Positions 1 to 8,208 are shown, counted from the stretch's first letter. The stretch is 14,062 nt of DNA from Candidatus Endomicrobiellum dinenymphae (GCA_020328135.1 JAIXNA010000006.1:386-14447); one strand, 5' to 3'. A program made the numbers and translations. Notes: generated by a model from the letters alone, not told the origin.

Positions 1-637
1 TTTTTAATTGCTCTATAAGGCTTTGCTCAAATTCTGCGTCTTTTAAAAATCGGGGGTTTTTAATCAACTTTTCTGTGATTACGCCTATGCTCTCCTCCAA
101 TGAAGTAACATCATATTCGTTAATCTTACAGTTTGCGATAAAAGAATTAAAAGAAGAGACGTCTATTCCTATTGCGTGCATACCAAGCTCGTTAGCCTGA
201 GCAAGAGTTGTCCCGCTACCGCAAAAGGGGTCTAAAACAACGTCATTTTTATTAAAATATTTTTCTTTTTTAAATTCATCGATATGGTCGTCTAAAAAAT
301 ATTCTACAAGTTGGGGTATAAATTTACCTTTATATGGGTGAAGTCTATGTATATGCTTAGTTGTGTTGGACTCTTTTAGATTATCAAAAGATAATTTCCA
401 GTTTAAATCCTGTCCGAGCTTACCTTTCCAAGAATGTTCCCTCGATTTATTTAGTGAGTGATAATATTTCTCAAGTTCTGATTTTGAAATTTGAGTTGAA
501 CCATCATGCCCAATTTTGCGGATACGTCCATACTGAACAAGATAAGAAATATTTGACGTTGTTACTTCCTTTCCCAAATAATTTGTAGCCCATAAACTCG
601 CTTCTTTGATTGTTAAGTATTGACTATTTAATTGCAC
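1..637 (-). CDS. Site-specific DNA methyltransferase with N-terminal helix-turn-helix, C-terminus cut by window edge
   Basis: Read on the minus strand, an uninterrupted frame of 212 residues runs off the window at position 1. Residues about 5-60 (YLTIKEASLWATNYLG...TSNISYLVQYGRI...) look like an excisionase/MerR-type helix-turn-helix. Residues 100-116 carry HPYKGKFIPQLVEYFL, common in DNA methylases. Residues 136-143 are DPFCGSGT, the S-adenosylmethionine-binding motif of amino-methyltransferases (m4C or m6A). The catalytic (D/S/N)PP(Y/F/W) motif is not in the visible part and should lie beyond the edge. I chose the GTG at 637 because an in-frame TAA directly precedes it and a GAGGG ribosome binding site sits 4 nt upstream. 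It is 84 bp downstream of trxB on the same strand. Whether a restriction enzyme accompanies it cannot be seen. Family is confident; target base and recognition site are unknown. Confidence 0.85.
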   Translation of the reverse strand, partial: MQLNSQYLTIKEASLWATNYLGKEVTTSNISYLVQYGRIRKIGHDGSTQISKSELEKYYHSLNKSREHSWKGKLGQDLNWKLSFDNLKESNTTKHIHRLHPYKGKFIPQLVEYFLDDHIDEFKKEKYFNKNDVVLDPFCGSGTTLAQANELGMHAIGIDVSSFNSFIANCKINEYDVTSLEESIGVITEKLIKNPRFLKDAEFEQSLIEQLK

Positions 638-664
638 TTAACCCTCTAATTTATCTAAACGTGG

Positions 665-689
665 ATTCCCAATTAAACCATTCGGGAAT
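665..689. repeat. Short hairpin repeat between trxB and the methyltransferase gene
   Basis: ATTCCC (665-670) and GGGAAT (684-689) form a 6-bp stem around a 13-nt loop. The form 'GGATTCCC...CGGGAATGAC' resembles a dispersed intergenic hairpin repeat seen in several bacterial genomes, from memory and not checked. There is no T-run after it on either strand, so I do not call it a terminator. Confidence 0.4.
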
Positions 690-721
690 GACAAACTACA
701 ACAACTCAATATGGTCAGTTG

Positions 722-1633
722 CTAAGTTTGGTTTTCTATGTAATGCTGGGCGCTTACGGCTGCTTGAGCGCCGTCCGATGCGGCTGTTACAACCTGTCTT
801 AATTGTTTTTTTCTTATGTCGCCGCAGGCAAAAATACCCGGGATAGATGTGTTCATATTTTCATCTGTTATAACATAGCCATTTTTATCAAGCGTAAGAT
901 TTGAAAGAAATAACGTATTTGGAATTAGTCCTATAAAAACAAAAACGCCGTCAACTTGCAAATCCTTATCCTCCTCTGTTTTGATATTTGTTATTTTTAT
1001 TTTTTCAAGAGAATCTTTACCAAAAATTTCTTTTGGAACAGAATCGTATATCACAGAAATATTGTCGTGTGAAGCCATTTTTTCCTGCAAAATTTTTGCG
1101 GCTCTTAATGCGTCTCTTCTATGCGCGACAGTTACATTTTTTGCAAATTTTGACAAATATAGCGCTTCTTGAATGGCAGAGTCGCCGCCGCCAATAACCG
1201 CTACATTTTTATCTTTATAAAAAGGCGCGTCGCACGTGGCGCAAAAAGACACGCCTCTGCCTATAAATTTTTCTTCGCCGGGAATATTCATTTTTTTTAC
1301 GCCGGTTCCTGCCGCAACAATAATTGTTTTGGTTTCATAAGCCGCATTTACAGTAATTACTTTTTTAACTACTCCATTTTCAATACTTGTAACCTCATCA
1401 TACATTATTTCCGTACCAAAATCTCTCGCTTGCGTTTCCAGTTTTATGGCAAGGTCAAAGCCGTTTATTCCGCCGTTAAAACCCGGGTAATTTTCAAGCG
1501 AATCAGTAATCGTCATTTGACCGCCGCACCCGTTTTTTTCTATGAGCAGTGTTTTTAATCTTGCTCTTGAAGCATAAATAGCTGCAGACAGTCCCGACGG
1601 TCCGCCGCCAATAATAATAACATCGTATGTCAT
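722..1633 (-). CDS. trxB: Thioredoxin-disulfide reductase
   Basis: A 303-residue flavoprotein that uses NADPH to reduce thioredoxin in the cytoplasm; the length is normal for the family. The FAD-binding GGGPSG is at residues 9-14, the redox-active CATC at 131-134, the NADPH-binding GGGDSA at 148-153, and the C-terminal FAD motif GD (about 271) in a CGDIRKKQLRQVVTAASDG context. The ATG at 1633 has AAGGA 6 nt upstream. Its substrate, trxA, lies 211 bp upstream on the same strand, with a repeat element between them. The two could share a transcript, but the gap allows a separate promoter. No missing residues seen. Confidence 0.97.
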   Translation of the reverse strand: MTYDVIIIGGGPSGLSAAIYASRARLKTLLIEKNGCGGQMTITDSLENYPGFNGGINGFDLAIKLETQARDFGTEIMYDEVTSIENGVVKKVITVNAAYETKTIIVAAGTGVKKMNIPGEEKFIGRGVSFCATCDAPFYKDKNVAVIGGGDSAIQEALYLSKFAKNVTVAHRRDALRAAKILQEKMASHDNISVIYDSVPKEIFGKDSLEKIKITNIKTEEDKDLQVDGVFVFIGLIPNTLFLSNLTLDKNGYVITDENMNTSIPGIFACGDIRKKQLRQVVTAASDGAQAAVSAQHYIENQT

Positions 1634-1686
1634 AACAAATCCTTAATTTGCAAATATCGAAGATATGATATCTTAACTTAACTTCG

Positions 1687-1766
1687 TTTCAGACAACAAC
1701 AGACAAACTGCAACCAACATGGACGCTTCGCTACGCTCAAAGTACGACAATCATGTCTGTCTGAAA
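1687..1766. repeat. MITE-like intergenic repeat, copy A
   Basis: Perfect 9-bp terminal inverted repeats, TTTCAGACA (1687-1695) and TGTCTGAAA (1758-1766), bracket about 62 nt containing CTTCGCTACGCTCAAAGTA. The same core and the same TCTGAAAGCC end occur at about 6746-6799, with CAAGTA in place of CAAAGTA. Two related copies, both between genes and one with terminal inverted repeats, point to a small dispersed non-coding element. It separates trxA from trxB. Confidence 0.6.
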
Positions 1767-1844
1767 GCCAAAGACCTGAAAAATCCACATCGTTGTTGTC
1801 GCCCCAAACAAAATGAAGAATCCACTCCTAATGAGATAACAACT

Positions 1845-2162
1845 TTAAAGAGCGCCGTCTATAATCTTTTTTAGGTCGTTTTTAGATCTAAAGCCTGTTA
1901 TTTTTTGAACAATTTCGCCATTTTTAAACAAAATCAAACACGGAATAGAAGTTATTTGAAACCTTGCTGATAGAGCCATATTTGCATCTGTATTAACTTT
2001 ATATATTTTTGCCTTTCCCTCATATTCAGATACAAGCTCGTCAACAACAGGAGAAAGCATTTTACACGGTCCGCACCACGGAGCCCAAAAATCAACTAAC
2101 ACCGGCTTGTCATACGATAAAACCTCTTTTTCAAAATTACCTTCATTAATTTCAATTGCCAT
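1845..2162 (-). CDS. trxA: Thioredoxin
   Basis: A 105-residue thioredoxin of standard length with the active site WCGPC at residues 29-33 and the expected cis-proline at residue 74 (SIPC). The residue after the cis-proline is Cys, where Thr is usual; this adds a third cysteine near the active site. It reduces protein disulfides in the cytoplasm and is itself reduced by TrxB, encoded downstream. The ATG at 2162 has GGAGG 8 nt upstream. It follows fmt by 28 bp and is probably cotranscribed with def and fmt. Confidence 0.96.
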   Translation of the reverse strand: MAIEINEGNFEKEVLSYDKPVLVDFWAPWCGPCKMLSPVVDELVSEYEGKAKIYKVNTDANMALSARFQITSIPCLILFKNGEIVQKITGFRSKNDLKKIIDGAL

Positions 2163-2190
2163 GGAAAATTCCTCCAGAATTATCTGATTA

Positions 2191-3132
2191 TTAAAACTTA
2201 TTGTTTATTGAAAGCTGCCCGCCTTGAATAAACGCCCACGCGGACATAACAGGTTTATTTTCAGGCTTTACCTTTGTGACTAGTATTTTGCCAACGGAAC
2301 ATGACACTGTAAATCCCCTGTTTTTTTCTATAGAATACAAAACGCCTAAATCTTTGTTTTCTGAAGTCTTTTCAAAAAGTTCTATATCTATAAATTTAAT
2401 TCTTTTGCCTGTAAGTTTACCTTTGGAAACTATTGAATATATTCCGGGCCAAAGATATAACCCTCTAAATTGATTATAAATTTCATTTGCGCTTTTATGC
2501 CAATTAACCAAGCCTGCTTCTTTTCTAAAAATTGGAGCAAAACTAGGCTCGCCAGCTTGCGCAGCTGCATTAACGCTATCAGCTTTAAACAAATCAAGCG
2601 TTTTATTCATAACGCTTATGCCTAAAGGCGCAAGTTTGTTAAACAAGGTCTCAGCATTATCTTTTACAGCTATATCGAGTTTTTCTTGAACTATTATATT
2701 TCCCGTATCAAGATCCTCTTCAATATAGAAAGCCGTTACGCCTGTTTCAGTTTCTCCATTACATAAAGCATGCTGCGCAGGAGCCGCGCCTCTGTATTTT
2801 GGAAGGAGTGAAAAATGTATATTAAAAGTTCTATGTTTCGGAAGATTAAAAACAGTTTTTGGTATAAGCTTACCGTAAGCTACGACAACCCCAGCATCGG
2901 CATTAAAAGTTTTTATAATTTCAATAACGTCAGAAGTAAATTTTTCAGACTGTATAAATTTAATATTGTTTTCCAATGCGTAAACTTTTACCGCGGGCGG
3001 AGTAAGCTTTTGCCCTCTTAAAGCAGGCTTGTCCGTCATTGTTACTATAAAAATTTCATGATTATTTTTATACAATTCTTTAAGATAAGTTTTAGAAATT
3101 GAAGCCGTGCCAAAAAATAAGATTTTCACCAC
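2191..3132 (-). CDS. fmt: Methionyl-tRNA formyltransferase
   Basis: A 313-residue enzyme that formylates Met-tRNAfMet using 10-formyltetrahydrofolate before translation initiation. The formyltransferase core is at about residues 1-190, with the catalytic triad visible as N104 and H106 (FNIHFSLLPKYRGAAP) and D142 (EDLDTGNI). The C-terminal tRNA-binding domain (about 205-310) includes FRGLYLWPG. Length is typical. The start overlaps the end of def by 7 nt, indicating translational coupling with the deformylase that acts later on the same formyl group. Confidence 0.97.
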   Translation of the reverse strand: MVKILFFGTASISKTYLKELYKNNHEIFIVTMTDKPALRGQKLTPPAVKVYALENNIKFIQSEKFTSDVIEIIKTFNADAGVVVAYGKLIPKTVFNLPKHRTFNIHFSLLPKYRGAAPAQHALCNGETETGVTAFYIEEDLDTGNIIVQEKLDIAVKDNAETLFNKLAPLGISVMNKTLDLFKADSVNAAAQAGEPSFAPIFRKEAGLVNWHKSANEIYNQFRGLYLWPGIYSIVSKGKLTGKRIKFIDIELFEKTSENKDLGVLYSIEKNRGFTVSCSVGKILVTKVKPENKPVMSAWAFIQGGQLSINNKF

Positions 3133-3635
3133 TGACCTGCTTTTTTCCTTCTCTTTATTTCTTTTTCAATAGTCTTTCTTTTCCATTCCGACAAATAATC
3201 TATAAAAAGTTTTGCATCTAAATGATCTATTTCATGTTGAATTGCCTTAGAAAGGAACCATTCTTCAGATTTAATTTTTCTTTTTTTGCCTTTTAAATCA
3301 ATATACTCTGCAACAACATTGCCAAACCGTTTTACAGATTCATAACAACCCGGGAAAGACAAACAGCCCTCTTTTGCAGATACTTCATTATCTCCTGCAA
3401 TGACTTTAGGATTTATCATTACGAGAGGAGATTTTTGATCGGGGGATACATCAATAACGCAAAGTCTCAACGAAACGCCTACTTGCGCAGCTGCAAGACC
3501 AGCGCCCGGAGCCGCATACATAGTTTCTAGCATATCAACAGCGAGTTTTTTGATGTCTTCAGTGATTTCAGAAACAGCGGTCGCTTTTTTTCGTAAAACA
3601 GGTTCGCCGTATTTTTTTATTTCTAGTTTTGCCAT
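3126..3635 (-). CDS. def: Peptide deformylase
   Basis: A 169-residue metalloenzyme that removes the N-formyl group from nascent proteins. All three family motifs are present: GAGLAAAQVG (44-53), EGCLSFPG with the metal-ligand Cys91, and QHEIDH (133-138) with two metal-ligand histidines and the catalytic Glu. It is the first gene of a probable def-fmt-trxA unit. No good ribosome binding site precedes the ATG at 3635, so initiation may be weak. Upstream is a candidate promoter and then the transposase relic on the other strand. Confidence 0.97.
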   Translation of the reverse strand: MAKLEIKKYGEPVLRKKATAVSEITEDIKKLAVDMLETMYAAPGAGLAAAQVGVSLRLCVIDVSPDQKSPLVMINPKVIAGDNEVSAKEGCLSFPGCYESVKRFGNVVAEYIDLKGKKRKIKSEEWFLSKAIQHEIDHLDAKLFIDYLSEWKRKTIEKEIKRRKKAGQW

Positions 3636-3667
3636 AGCGATTTATTCTATCAATTTTTATGCTAGAA

Positions 3668-3696
3668 AATCTATTTTGCGCATCGCATCGTGTAAA
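3668..3696 (-). promoter_or_regulatory. Candidate promoter for def-fmt-trxA
   Basis: On the minus strand, TTTACA (3691-3696) and TAGATT (3668-3673) are spaced 17 nt apart, about 30 bp upstream of the def ATG. The -35 is one mismatch from consensus and the -10 two mismatches. A pattern match only. Confidence 0.4.
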
Positions 3697-3726
3697 ACGA
3701 CATCAAAAAAGAGCAAAATATACTAC

Positions 3727-3756
3727 TCTAATCCCACATGGAGGGGGGGGATTAGA
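3727..3756. repeat. Hairpin with G8 run just ahead of the transposase relic
   Basis: TCTAATCCC (3727-3735) and GGGATTAGA (3748-3756) form a perfect 9-bp stem. The loop and right arm carry a run of eight G. The right arm ends directly against the ATG of the relic. It may be the leader of the former insertion sequence. Confidence 0.45.
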
Positions 3757-4303
3757 ATGAAAAAGAAAACTAAAATAGAAATTCTTAAAACTTTAGACAA
3801 ACAATTATCTCAAGGCTTCTAAAAAGGAAAAAGGACATATCCTTGATTCTTTTTGTAAAGTCTGTAATTTCTCTAGGAAACATGCTACTAAACTCTTTTG
3901 CCAAACCCTATGTCTCTAAATCTGAAAAGAAACTATTGCTCAAGAAGAAAAGACACTTTAAGTATTTCCCTTATTTCTAACCGCTCCATTCCTAAACAAC
4001 AAGACTCTTATTCTATTGATATTGTTTGTTGTCCACTGTGGCGATAACAACTACGGCAATTATGGCTATTCTCTTAACTTCGCTGATCATTTCTCTAACT
4101 GGACTTCTTCCTTTGCTTTCATCGGGAAATCTCAACAAAATATCATCCTTGCTCTTAACAACATTATCCCTTCCCTTCCTTTCCTTTTAACATCTCTTCT
4201 TTAAACTCTAGATAACGGTTCTGAATTTATTAATTTTATTCTCGGGTTCATAAAATCATTTCTTTTGGCTTCTAAGTTTAAATCCAACTCCTCCAATCCT
4301 TAA
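3757..4303 (+). pseudogene. Decayed DDE (integrase-core) insertion-sequence transposase
   Basis: No single frame is open, but joined frames recover a transposase. Residues MKKKTKIEILKTLDKQLSQG end at a stop at 3820-3822. A frame starting at 3818 continues SKKEKGHILDSFC...FSRKHATKL to a stop at 3917. Frame 2 then gives VHCGDNNYGNYGYSL and FADHFSNWTSSFAF, a stop at 4202, and LDNGSEFIN from 4211. The last three match the catalytic core of integrase-type transposases (D in IDIV, then HCGD, then DNGSEF), including the usual NW-T segment. The second catalytic Asp is in DNGSEF; the third acidic residue is not visible. At least three frame changes and one in-frame stop make it non-functional. I found no convincing terminal inverted repeats and cannot name the IS family. 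Confidence 0.75.
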
Positions 4304-4371
4304 AGCCTGCTTAATTTTCGATGCCTTTTTTAATGGTTTAACGGGATTCTTACAGCAAACCCGCAAATATC

Positions 4372-4833
4372 TTAAATTATCGAATAAAGACTAATCATTT
4401 CTATTGCGCACATTGCCGCATCAGCCCCTTTATTACCCGCTTTAGCGCCGGCTCGCTCGATAGCCTGCTCTATAGAATCTGTAGTCAATACGCCAAATAT
4501 TACAGGAATTGCGCCCTGCAGCCCAACAGAAGCAATGCCTTTAGAAACTTCTGCGGAAACATAATCGAAATGTGGGGTAGCTCCTCTCATAACACAGCCT
4601 AAACAAATTACTCCATCAACTTTCCCGCTTTCAACGATTTTTTTTGCAACTACAGGAATTTCGAAAGCTCCAGGTACCCAATAAACTGAAATATTGTCGT
4701 CAACAACTCCATGCCTTTTAAGCATATCTTCTGCGCCATCAATCATTTTACTTGTTATGAACTCATTAAATCTTGATACTACTAGCGCAATTTTTTTCCC
4801 CTCTGCATTTAACTGTCCGCCAATAACTTTCAT
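4372..4833 (-). CDS. ribH: 6,7-dimethyl-8-ribityllumazine synthase
   Basis: A 153-residue enzyme joining 5-amino-6-ribitylaminouracil with 3,4-dihydroxy-2-butanone 4-phosphate, the penultimate step of riboflavin synthesis; it normally assembles into pentamers or 60-mer shells. Visible motifs are FNEFIT (22-27), PGAFEIP (54-60), [10 protein letters not shown] with the catalytic His88, and the phosphate-binding [11 protein letters not shown] near residues 130-140. A strong GGAGG site precedes the ATG at 4833. It is the last gene of the rib operon, 30 bp after ribBA. No T-tract terminator was found after it. Confidence 0.97.
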   Translation of the reverse strand: MKVIGGQLNAEGKKIALVVSRFNEFITSKMIDGAEDMLKRHGVVDDNISVYWVPGAFEIPVVAKKIVESGKVDGVICLGCVMRGATPHFDYVSAEVSKGIASVGLQGAIPVIFGVLTTDSIEQAIERAGAKAGNKGADAAMCAIEMISLYSII

Positions 4834-4863
4834 TTCTCCTCCTCATATAGTCGACTATAATAT

Positions 4864-6105
4864 TCAAACTGTCTTTAAAAAATGTCCCATTTTATCTTTT
4901 TTGGTTTTTAAATATTTTTTATTGGACTTCGTAGGATTAATCTCAACTGGAACTCTTTTCGAAATTTTTAAACCATAACTTTCAAGTCCTGCTATTTTTT
5001 TGGGATTATTAGTTATAAGGTTGATACTTTTTATGCCCAATTCAAACAGTATTTGCGCGCCTATTCCATAATCTCTTAAGTCAGGAGGAAAGCCTAATGC
5101 CATATTAGCCTCGACTGTATCCATGCCTTGTTCCTGCAAATGATAAGCTTTCAATTTATTTACAAGGCCAATTCCTCTGCCTTCTTGATGCATATACAAA
5201 ACTACGCCTTGTCCTGCTTCTTCTATAGTCTTTAAAGCAGTTTCAAGCTGATCGCCGCAATCGCATCTTAACGAGTGAAAAATGTCCCCGGTTTCGCATG
5301 AAGAATGAACTCTGACTAAAACATCTTTTTTATCTTTTACATCGCCTTTTACAATCGCAAGATGAGAATCTTTTGCTACAGTATCCTCAAACAACACAAG
5401 CTTAAATTCTCCAAATTTTGTTGGAAAAGCGACGCTTATAACTTCTTTGACAAAATTCTCAGTACGGCGTCTATAATTAACAAGCGCTTCCATTGTTATT
5501 ATTTGTAACTTATGTCTTTTCGCAAACTTTATTAGATCAGGAGTTCTTGACATTGCGCCGTCATCGTTCATTATTTCACATATAACAGCGGCAGGATAAA
5601 GTCCCGCTATTTCTGCCAAATCAACTGCAGCTTCTGTGTGTCCTGTTCTAACCAAAACGCCGCCGTCTTTAGAGCGAAGCGGAAATATGTGTCCCGGTCT
5701 TGTAAAATCCTGAGCGCTTGCAGTTTTATCAACAAGCTTTTTAACAGTCGTAGCTCTGTCGTAAGCTGACACGCCGGTCGTAGTGCCTATTTTATAATCT
5801 ACGGACACAGTAAAAGAACAACCTTTTTTTTCTGTGGGTTTCTCTACCATGTTTTCTATTTTAAGTTCTTCGAGTCTTTCGTGTCTCATCGGCGCGCAAA
5901 TCAAGCCTCTTGCATATTTTGTCATAAAGTTTATAATTTCTGGAGAAGTCTTTTCCGCGGCGCAAACTAAATCACCCTCGTTTTCTCTGCCAGGATCATC
6001 AACAACAATCACCATCTTTCCAGATTTAATATCTTTAATCGCCTTTTCTACTGATGCAAAATTTTTGTTTTGTTTGTGTGTATTTTTCATTTCAAATAAA
6101 ACCAT
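4864..6105 (-). CDS. ribBA: Bifunctional 3,4-dihydroxy-2-butanone 4-phosphate synthase / GTP cyclohydrolase II
   Basis: A 413-residue two-domain enzyme feeding both branches of riboflavin synthesis. The N-terminal domain (about 1-213) has DDPGRENEGD (36-45), RPGHIFPLR (137-145) and TGHTEAAVDL (155-164), which convert ribulose-5-phosphate. The C-terminal domain (about 214-413) has the zinc ligands C271, C282 and C284 (CETGDIFHSLRCDC), then HQEGRGIGL and ITNNPKK, which act on GTP. Both halves look intact. The first ATG (6105) overlaps the ribE end by 14 nt and has a cramped AGG site. The ATG at 6090, 1 nt after the ribE stop, is a plausible alternative that removes five residues. Either way, coupling to ribE is likely. 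Confidence 0.97.
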   Translation of the reverse strand: MVLFEMKNTHKQNKNFASVEKAIKDIKSGKMVIVVDDPGRENEGDLVCAAEKTSPEIINFMTKYARGLICAPMRHERLEELKIENMVEKPTEKKGCSFTVSVDYKIGTTTGVSAYDRATTVKKLVDKTASAQDFTRPGHIFPLRSKDGGVLVRTGHTEAAVDLAEIAGLYPAAVICEIMNDDGAMSRTPDLIKFAKRHKLQIITMEALVNYRRRTENFVKEVISVAFPTKFGEFKLVLFEDTVAKDSHLAIVKGDVKDKKDVLVRVHSSCETGDIFHSLRCDCGDQLETALKTIEEAGQGVVLYMHQEGRGIGLVNKLKAYHLQEQGMDTVEANMALGFPPDLRDYGIGAQILFELGIKSINLITNNPKKIAGLESYGLKISKRVPVEINPTKSNKKYLKTKKDKMGHFLKTV

Positions 6106-6709
6106 TTCCTTTCAACATTTCAAGCGAAATACCGTTAGTTTTTTTATCTGCAATTTTCTCTATATATTTAGCAAGAATATCTGTTTCAATGTTTACCTCA
6201 TCGCCAATTTTTTTAAATTGCACAATTGTATTATTAAAAGTTTCAGGTATAACAAAAATTTCAAAACCTGAGCTTGATAAAGACGAAATTGTTAAACTTA
6301 TTCCATCAACTGCCACAGAGCCTTTCTCAACACAATGAGACGTTATGTTATATTTACAAGAAAAAATAATTTTGTAAAAATTTTTAAGATTTTCTATTGT
6401 TTCTATTTTCGCCGTACCATCAACGTGTCCGCTTACTATATGTCCTCCAAGACGAGAAGACATGGTTAATGCGCGTTCTAAATTGACATTTGAATTTTGC
6501 TTTAATTTTGAAAGCGTTGTAATTTTATCGGTATTTGGGCTATAATCGGCAATAAAACTATTCTTATTTACAATAACAGCAGTTAAACACACGCCGTTGA
6601 CAGAAATGCTATCGCCTTTTGAAATGCCTTCAAGTTTTGTTTCAACTTCAATTTTTGAAGACGATATTTTTTTAACTATCCCTATGTCCTCAATTAACCC
6701 TGTAAACAT
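6092..6709 (-). CDS. ribE: Riboflavin synthase, alpha-type
   Basis: A 205-residue enzyme that dismutates two lumazine molecules into riboflavin and a pyrimidine recycled by RibH. The start MFTGLIEDIG is the family signature. The two lumazine-binding barrels are visible as repeats: SVNGVCLTAV near 36-45 with GGHIVSGHVDG (88-98), and AVDGISLTI near 133-141. Length is typical. The ATG at 6709 has AAGGAGA 8 nt upstream. It lies between ribD (174 bp upstream, with an inserted repeat) and ribBA (overlapping). Confidence 0.96.
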   Translation of the reverse strand: MFTGLIEDIGIVKKISSSKIEVETKLEGISKGDSISVNGVCLTAVIVNKNSFIADYSPNTDKITTLSKLKQNSNVNLERALTMSSRLGGHIVSGHVDGTAKIETIENLKNFYKIIFSCKYNITSHCVEKGSVAVDGISLTISSLSSSGFEIFVIPETFNNTIVQFKKIGDEVNIETDILAKYIEKIADKKTNGISLEMLKGNGFI

Positions 6710-6745
6710 TTTTACTATCTCCTTAATAAAAAGGCAACGACTAGA

Positions 6746-6799
6746 TACTTCGCTACGCTCAAGTATGACTACAAAGACATGTATTGTTGTCTGAAAGCC
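6746..6799. repeat. MITE-like intergenic repeat, copy B, inside the rib operon
   Basis: TACTTCGCTACGCTCAAGTA with ATACTT/AAGTAT arms, followed by ACATGT and GTCTGAAAGCC, matches the core and right end of the 1687-1766 element. The left end is less clear, so this copy may be truncated. It lies in the 174-bp gap between ribD and ribE, which therefore still must be read through if the operon is one transcript. The rest of the gap (6800-6883) shows another low-complexity intergenic stretch and no gene. Confidence 0.5.
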
Positions 6800-6883
6800 T
6801 CAAGACTAAGATATTCGAGGACTGCGCTCAGTGTGAACGGCAAGGACAAGGGAACAATCAAAACGGCGATAATATACATTTCG

Positions 6884-7975
6884 CTACAAAGCAGTTTTGT
6901 TAGTTTGTCCTGTTATGATAAAATCCTGACCAATTCTTTTGAATTGTACATTCTTTACACGCAATGATTCTGAAATTTTTTTAACGCCTGGACCGCCAAC
7001 TACAGAAATTGCATTTTTGCCGCCTATTATTTTTGGCGCAGTAAAAAAATATATATCATCTACAGCCTTTGAAAATAAAGCTGATGCGATTATTTCACTT
7101 CCGCCCTCTATTAAAATTCTTTTTATTGAAAAGGAATTTAATTTCTTTATTATCACATTAAAATCTTTCTTCGCGGCCATCATGTCAACAGGCGCTAAGA
7201 TTATACCGTCTCGATTTAAATGTCTCGATACTTTCGTATTTTTTTCATCATAAATGATAATTGTAGGCGCGCTTGAATCAAATAAATGATGCGACCTTGG
7301 CAATTTTAATCGCGAATCTATAACAACCCTTACAGGATTTTTTAGATTTTTTGAATGCGTTGTAAGAAATGGATTATCTCTAAGAGCTGTATTTGCGCCA
7401 ACAAGAACTGCGTCGTATTGAGATCTCATTTTATGCGCTAAATTTCTAGATTTTTCTGATGTTATCCATTTTGAATCATACTCGCAAGTTGCAATTTTAC
7501 CATCTAATGACATTGCCGCTTTTATTGAAACTCTAGTCTTATTTTTCAAATGTCTCAAATAATCTTTAATCAAGACCTCCGCCTTTTTCTTTAACAATCC
7601 GCCATACACTTCAACACCATTTTCCTCTAACATTTTTTTGCTTCCCGAAACATTCTCATCTTTAACTGCGTAGAAAACTCTTTTAATACCTGCTTTAACA
7701 ATTGAAATTGTGCATGGAGGTTTTTTGCCATAACTATTACACGGTTCAAGCGTAACATATAAATCTGCATTTTTTGCATCTTTACCAGCATCTATAAGCG
7801 TATTTATCTCCGCATGTTTGCCGCCAAAACATTGATGCCAACCTTTACCTATAATTTTATCTTCTTTTACAACTACACACCCTACTAAAGGATTAGGATA
7901 AACTTTTCCTTCGCCTTTTTTAGCAAGTTCTATCGCAATCTGCATATATTTAGTATTCATAAAAGAGAAAACCAT
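6884..7975 (-). CDS. ribD: Bifunctional diaminohydroxyphosphoribosylaminopyrimidine deaminase / reductase
   Basis: A 363-residue enzyme for steps two and three of the pyrimidine branch. The N-terminal deaminase domain has the zinc motif HAE (54-56) and PC...PPC with C79 and C88. The C-terminal NADPH-dependent reductase (from about 145) has SLDGKIA, SKWIT, NPVRVVIDSRLKLP and EGGSEI. First gene of the operon, directly downstream of the FMN riboswitch. Family starts usually resemble MNTKYMQIAI, so the ATG at 7960 (residue 6) may be the true start. Neither start has a good ribosome binding site; a CTCCT lies in the leader instead, which may matter for riboswitch control. Confidence 0.96.
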   Translation of the reverse strand: MVFSFMNTKYMQIAIELAKKGEGKVYPNPLVGCVVVKEDKIIGKGWHQCFGGKHAEINTLIDAGKDAKNADLYVTLEPCNSYGKKPPCTISIVKAGIKRVFYAVKDENVSGSKKMLEENGVEVYGGLLKKKAEVLIKDYLRHLKNKTRVSIKAAMSLDGKIATCEYDSKWITSEKSRNLAHKMRSQYDAVLVGANTALRDNPFLTTHSKNLKNPVRVVIDSRLKLPRSHHLFDSSAPTIIIYDEKNTKVSRHLNRDGIILAPVDMMAAKKDFNVIIKKLNSFSIKRILIEGGSEIIASALFSKAVDDIYFFTAPKIIGGKNAISVVGGPGVKKISESLRVKNVQFKRIGQDFIITGQTNKTAL

Positions 7976-8018
7976 TAAAATGAAAATATTTTCTAGGAGA
8001 CAATAAAAATCTATTGTA

Positions 8019-8190
8019 TCTTCTCACATCCGGACTTGAGCGCTGTTACGCTATCGCCGTCGGCATCCGTCCGATTTACACAGATTCAGTCCGCATTTTT
8101 ATTTTGCGGAGTCGCAGGCTTAAAAGATTTCACTCTTTGTCGCTGCCGGTAAGGAATGAGGAAATACGTTCCCTTCACCTTCCCCGAAGA
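8019..8190 (-). promoter_or_regulatory. FMN riboswitch (RFN element) upstream of ribD
   Basis: On the minus strand the conserved blocks of the RFN element occur in order: GGTGAAGG, ACCGGCAG, AGCCTGCGA, a variable GC stem, CTGAATCTGTG, GATGCCGACGGCGATAG and GTCCGGATG followed by GAGAAGA. Closing stem P1 is TCTTC (8186-8190) with GAAGA (8019-8023). FMN binding to this class represses riboflavin genes. The 43 nt between its end and ribD hold small AT-rich hairpins but no clear T-tract terminator, and no clean ribosome binding site, so the expression mechanism is undecided. Confidence 0.93.
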
Positions 8191-8208
8191 ATTATATTAA
8201 GTTCAGAC

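Noticed and set aside
1169..1558. 129-residue plus-strand frame inside trxB
   Set aside because: It is antisense to a gene with all catalytic motifs, and its translation has no recognisable features.
4016..4204. Stand-alone small gene of 62 residues
   Set aside because: Its translation is the middle of the transposase core and continues in frame beyond the stop, so it is part of the relic.
4342..4363. Possible terminator after ribH
   Set aside because: Only a 4-bp CGGG/CCCG stem with a 14-nt loop and no following T-run on the minus strand.
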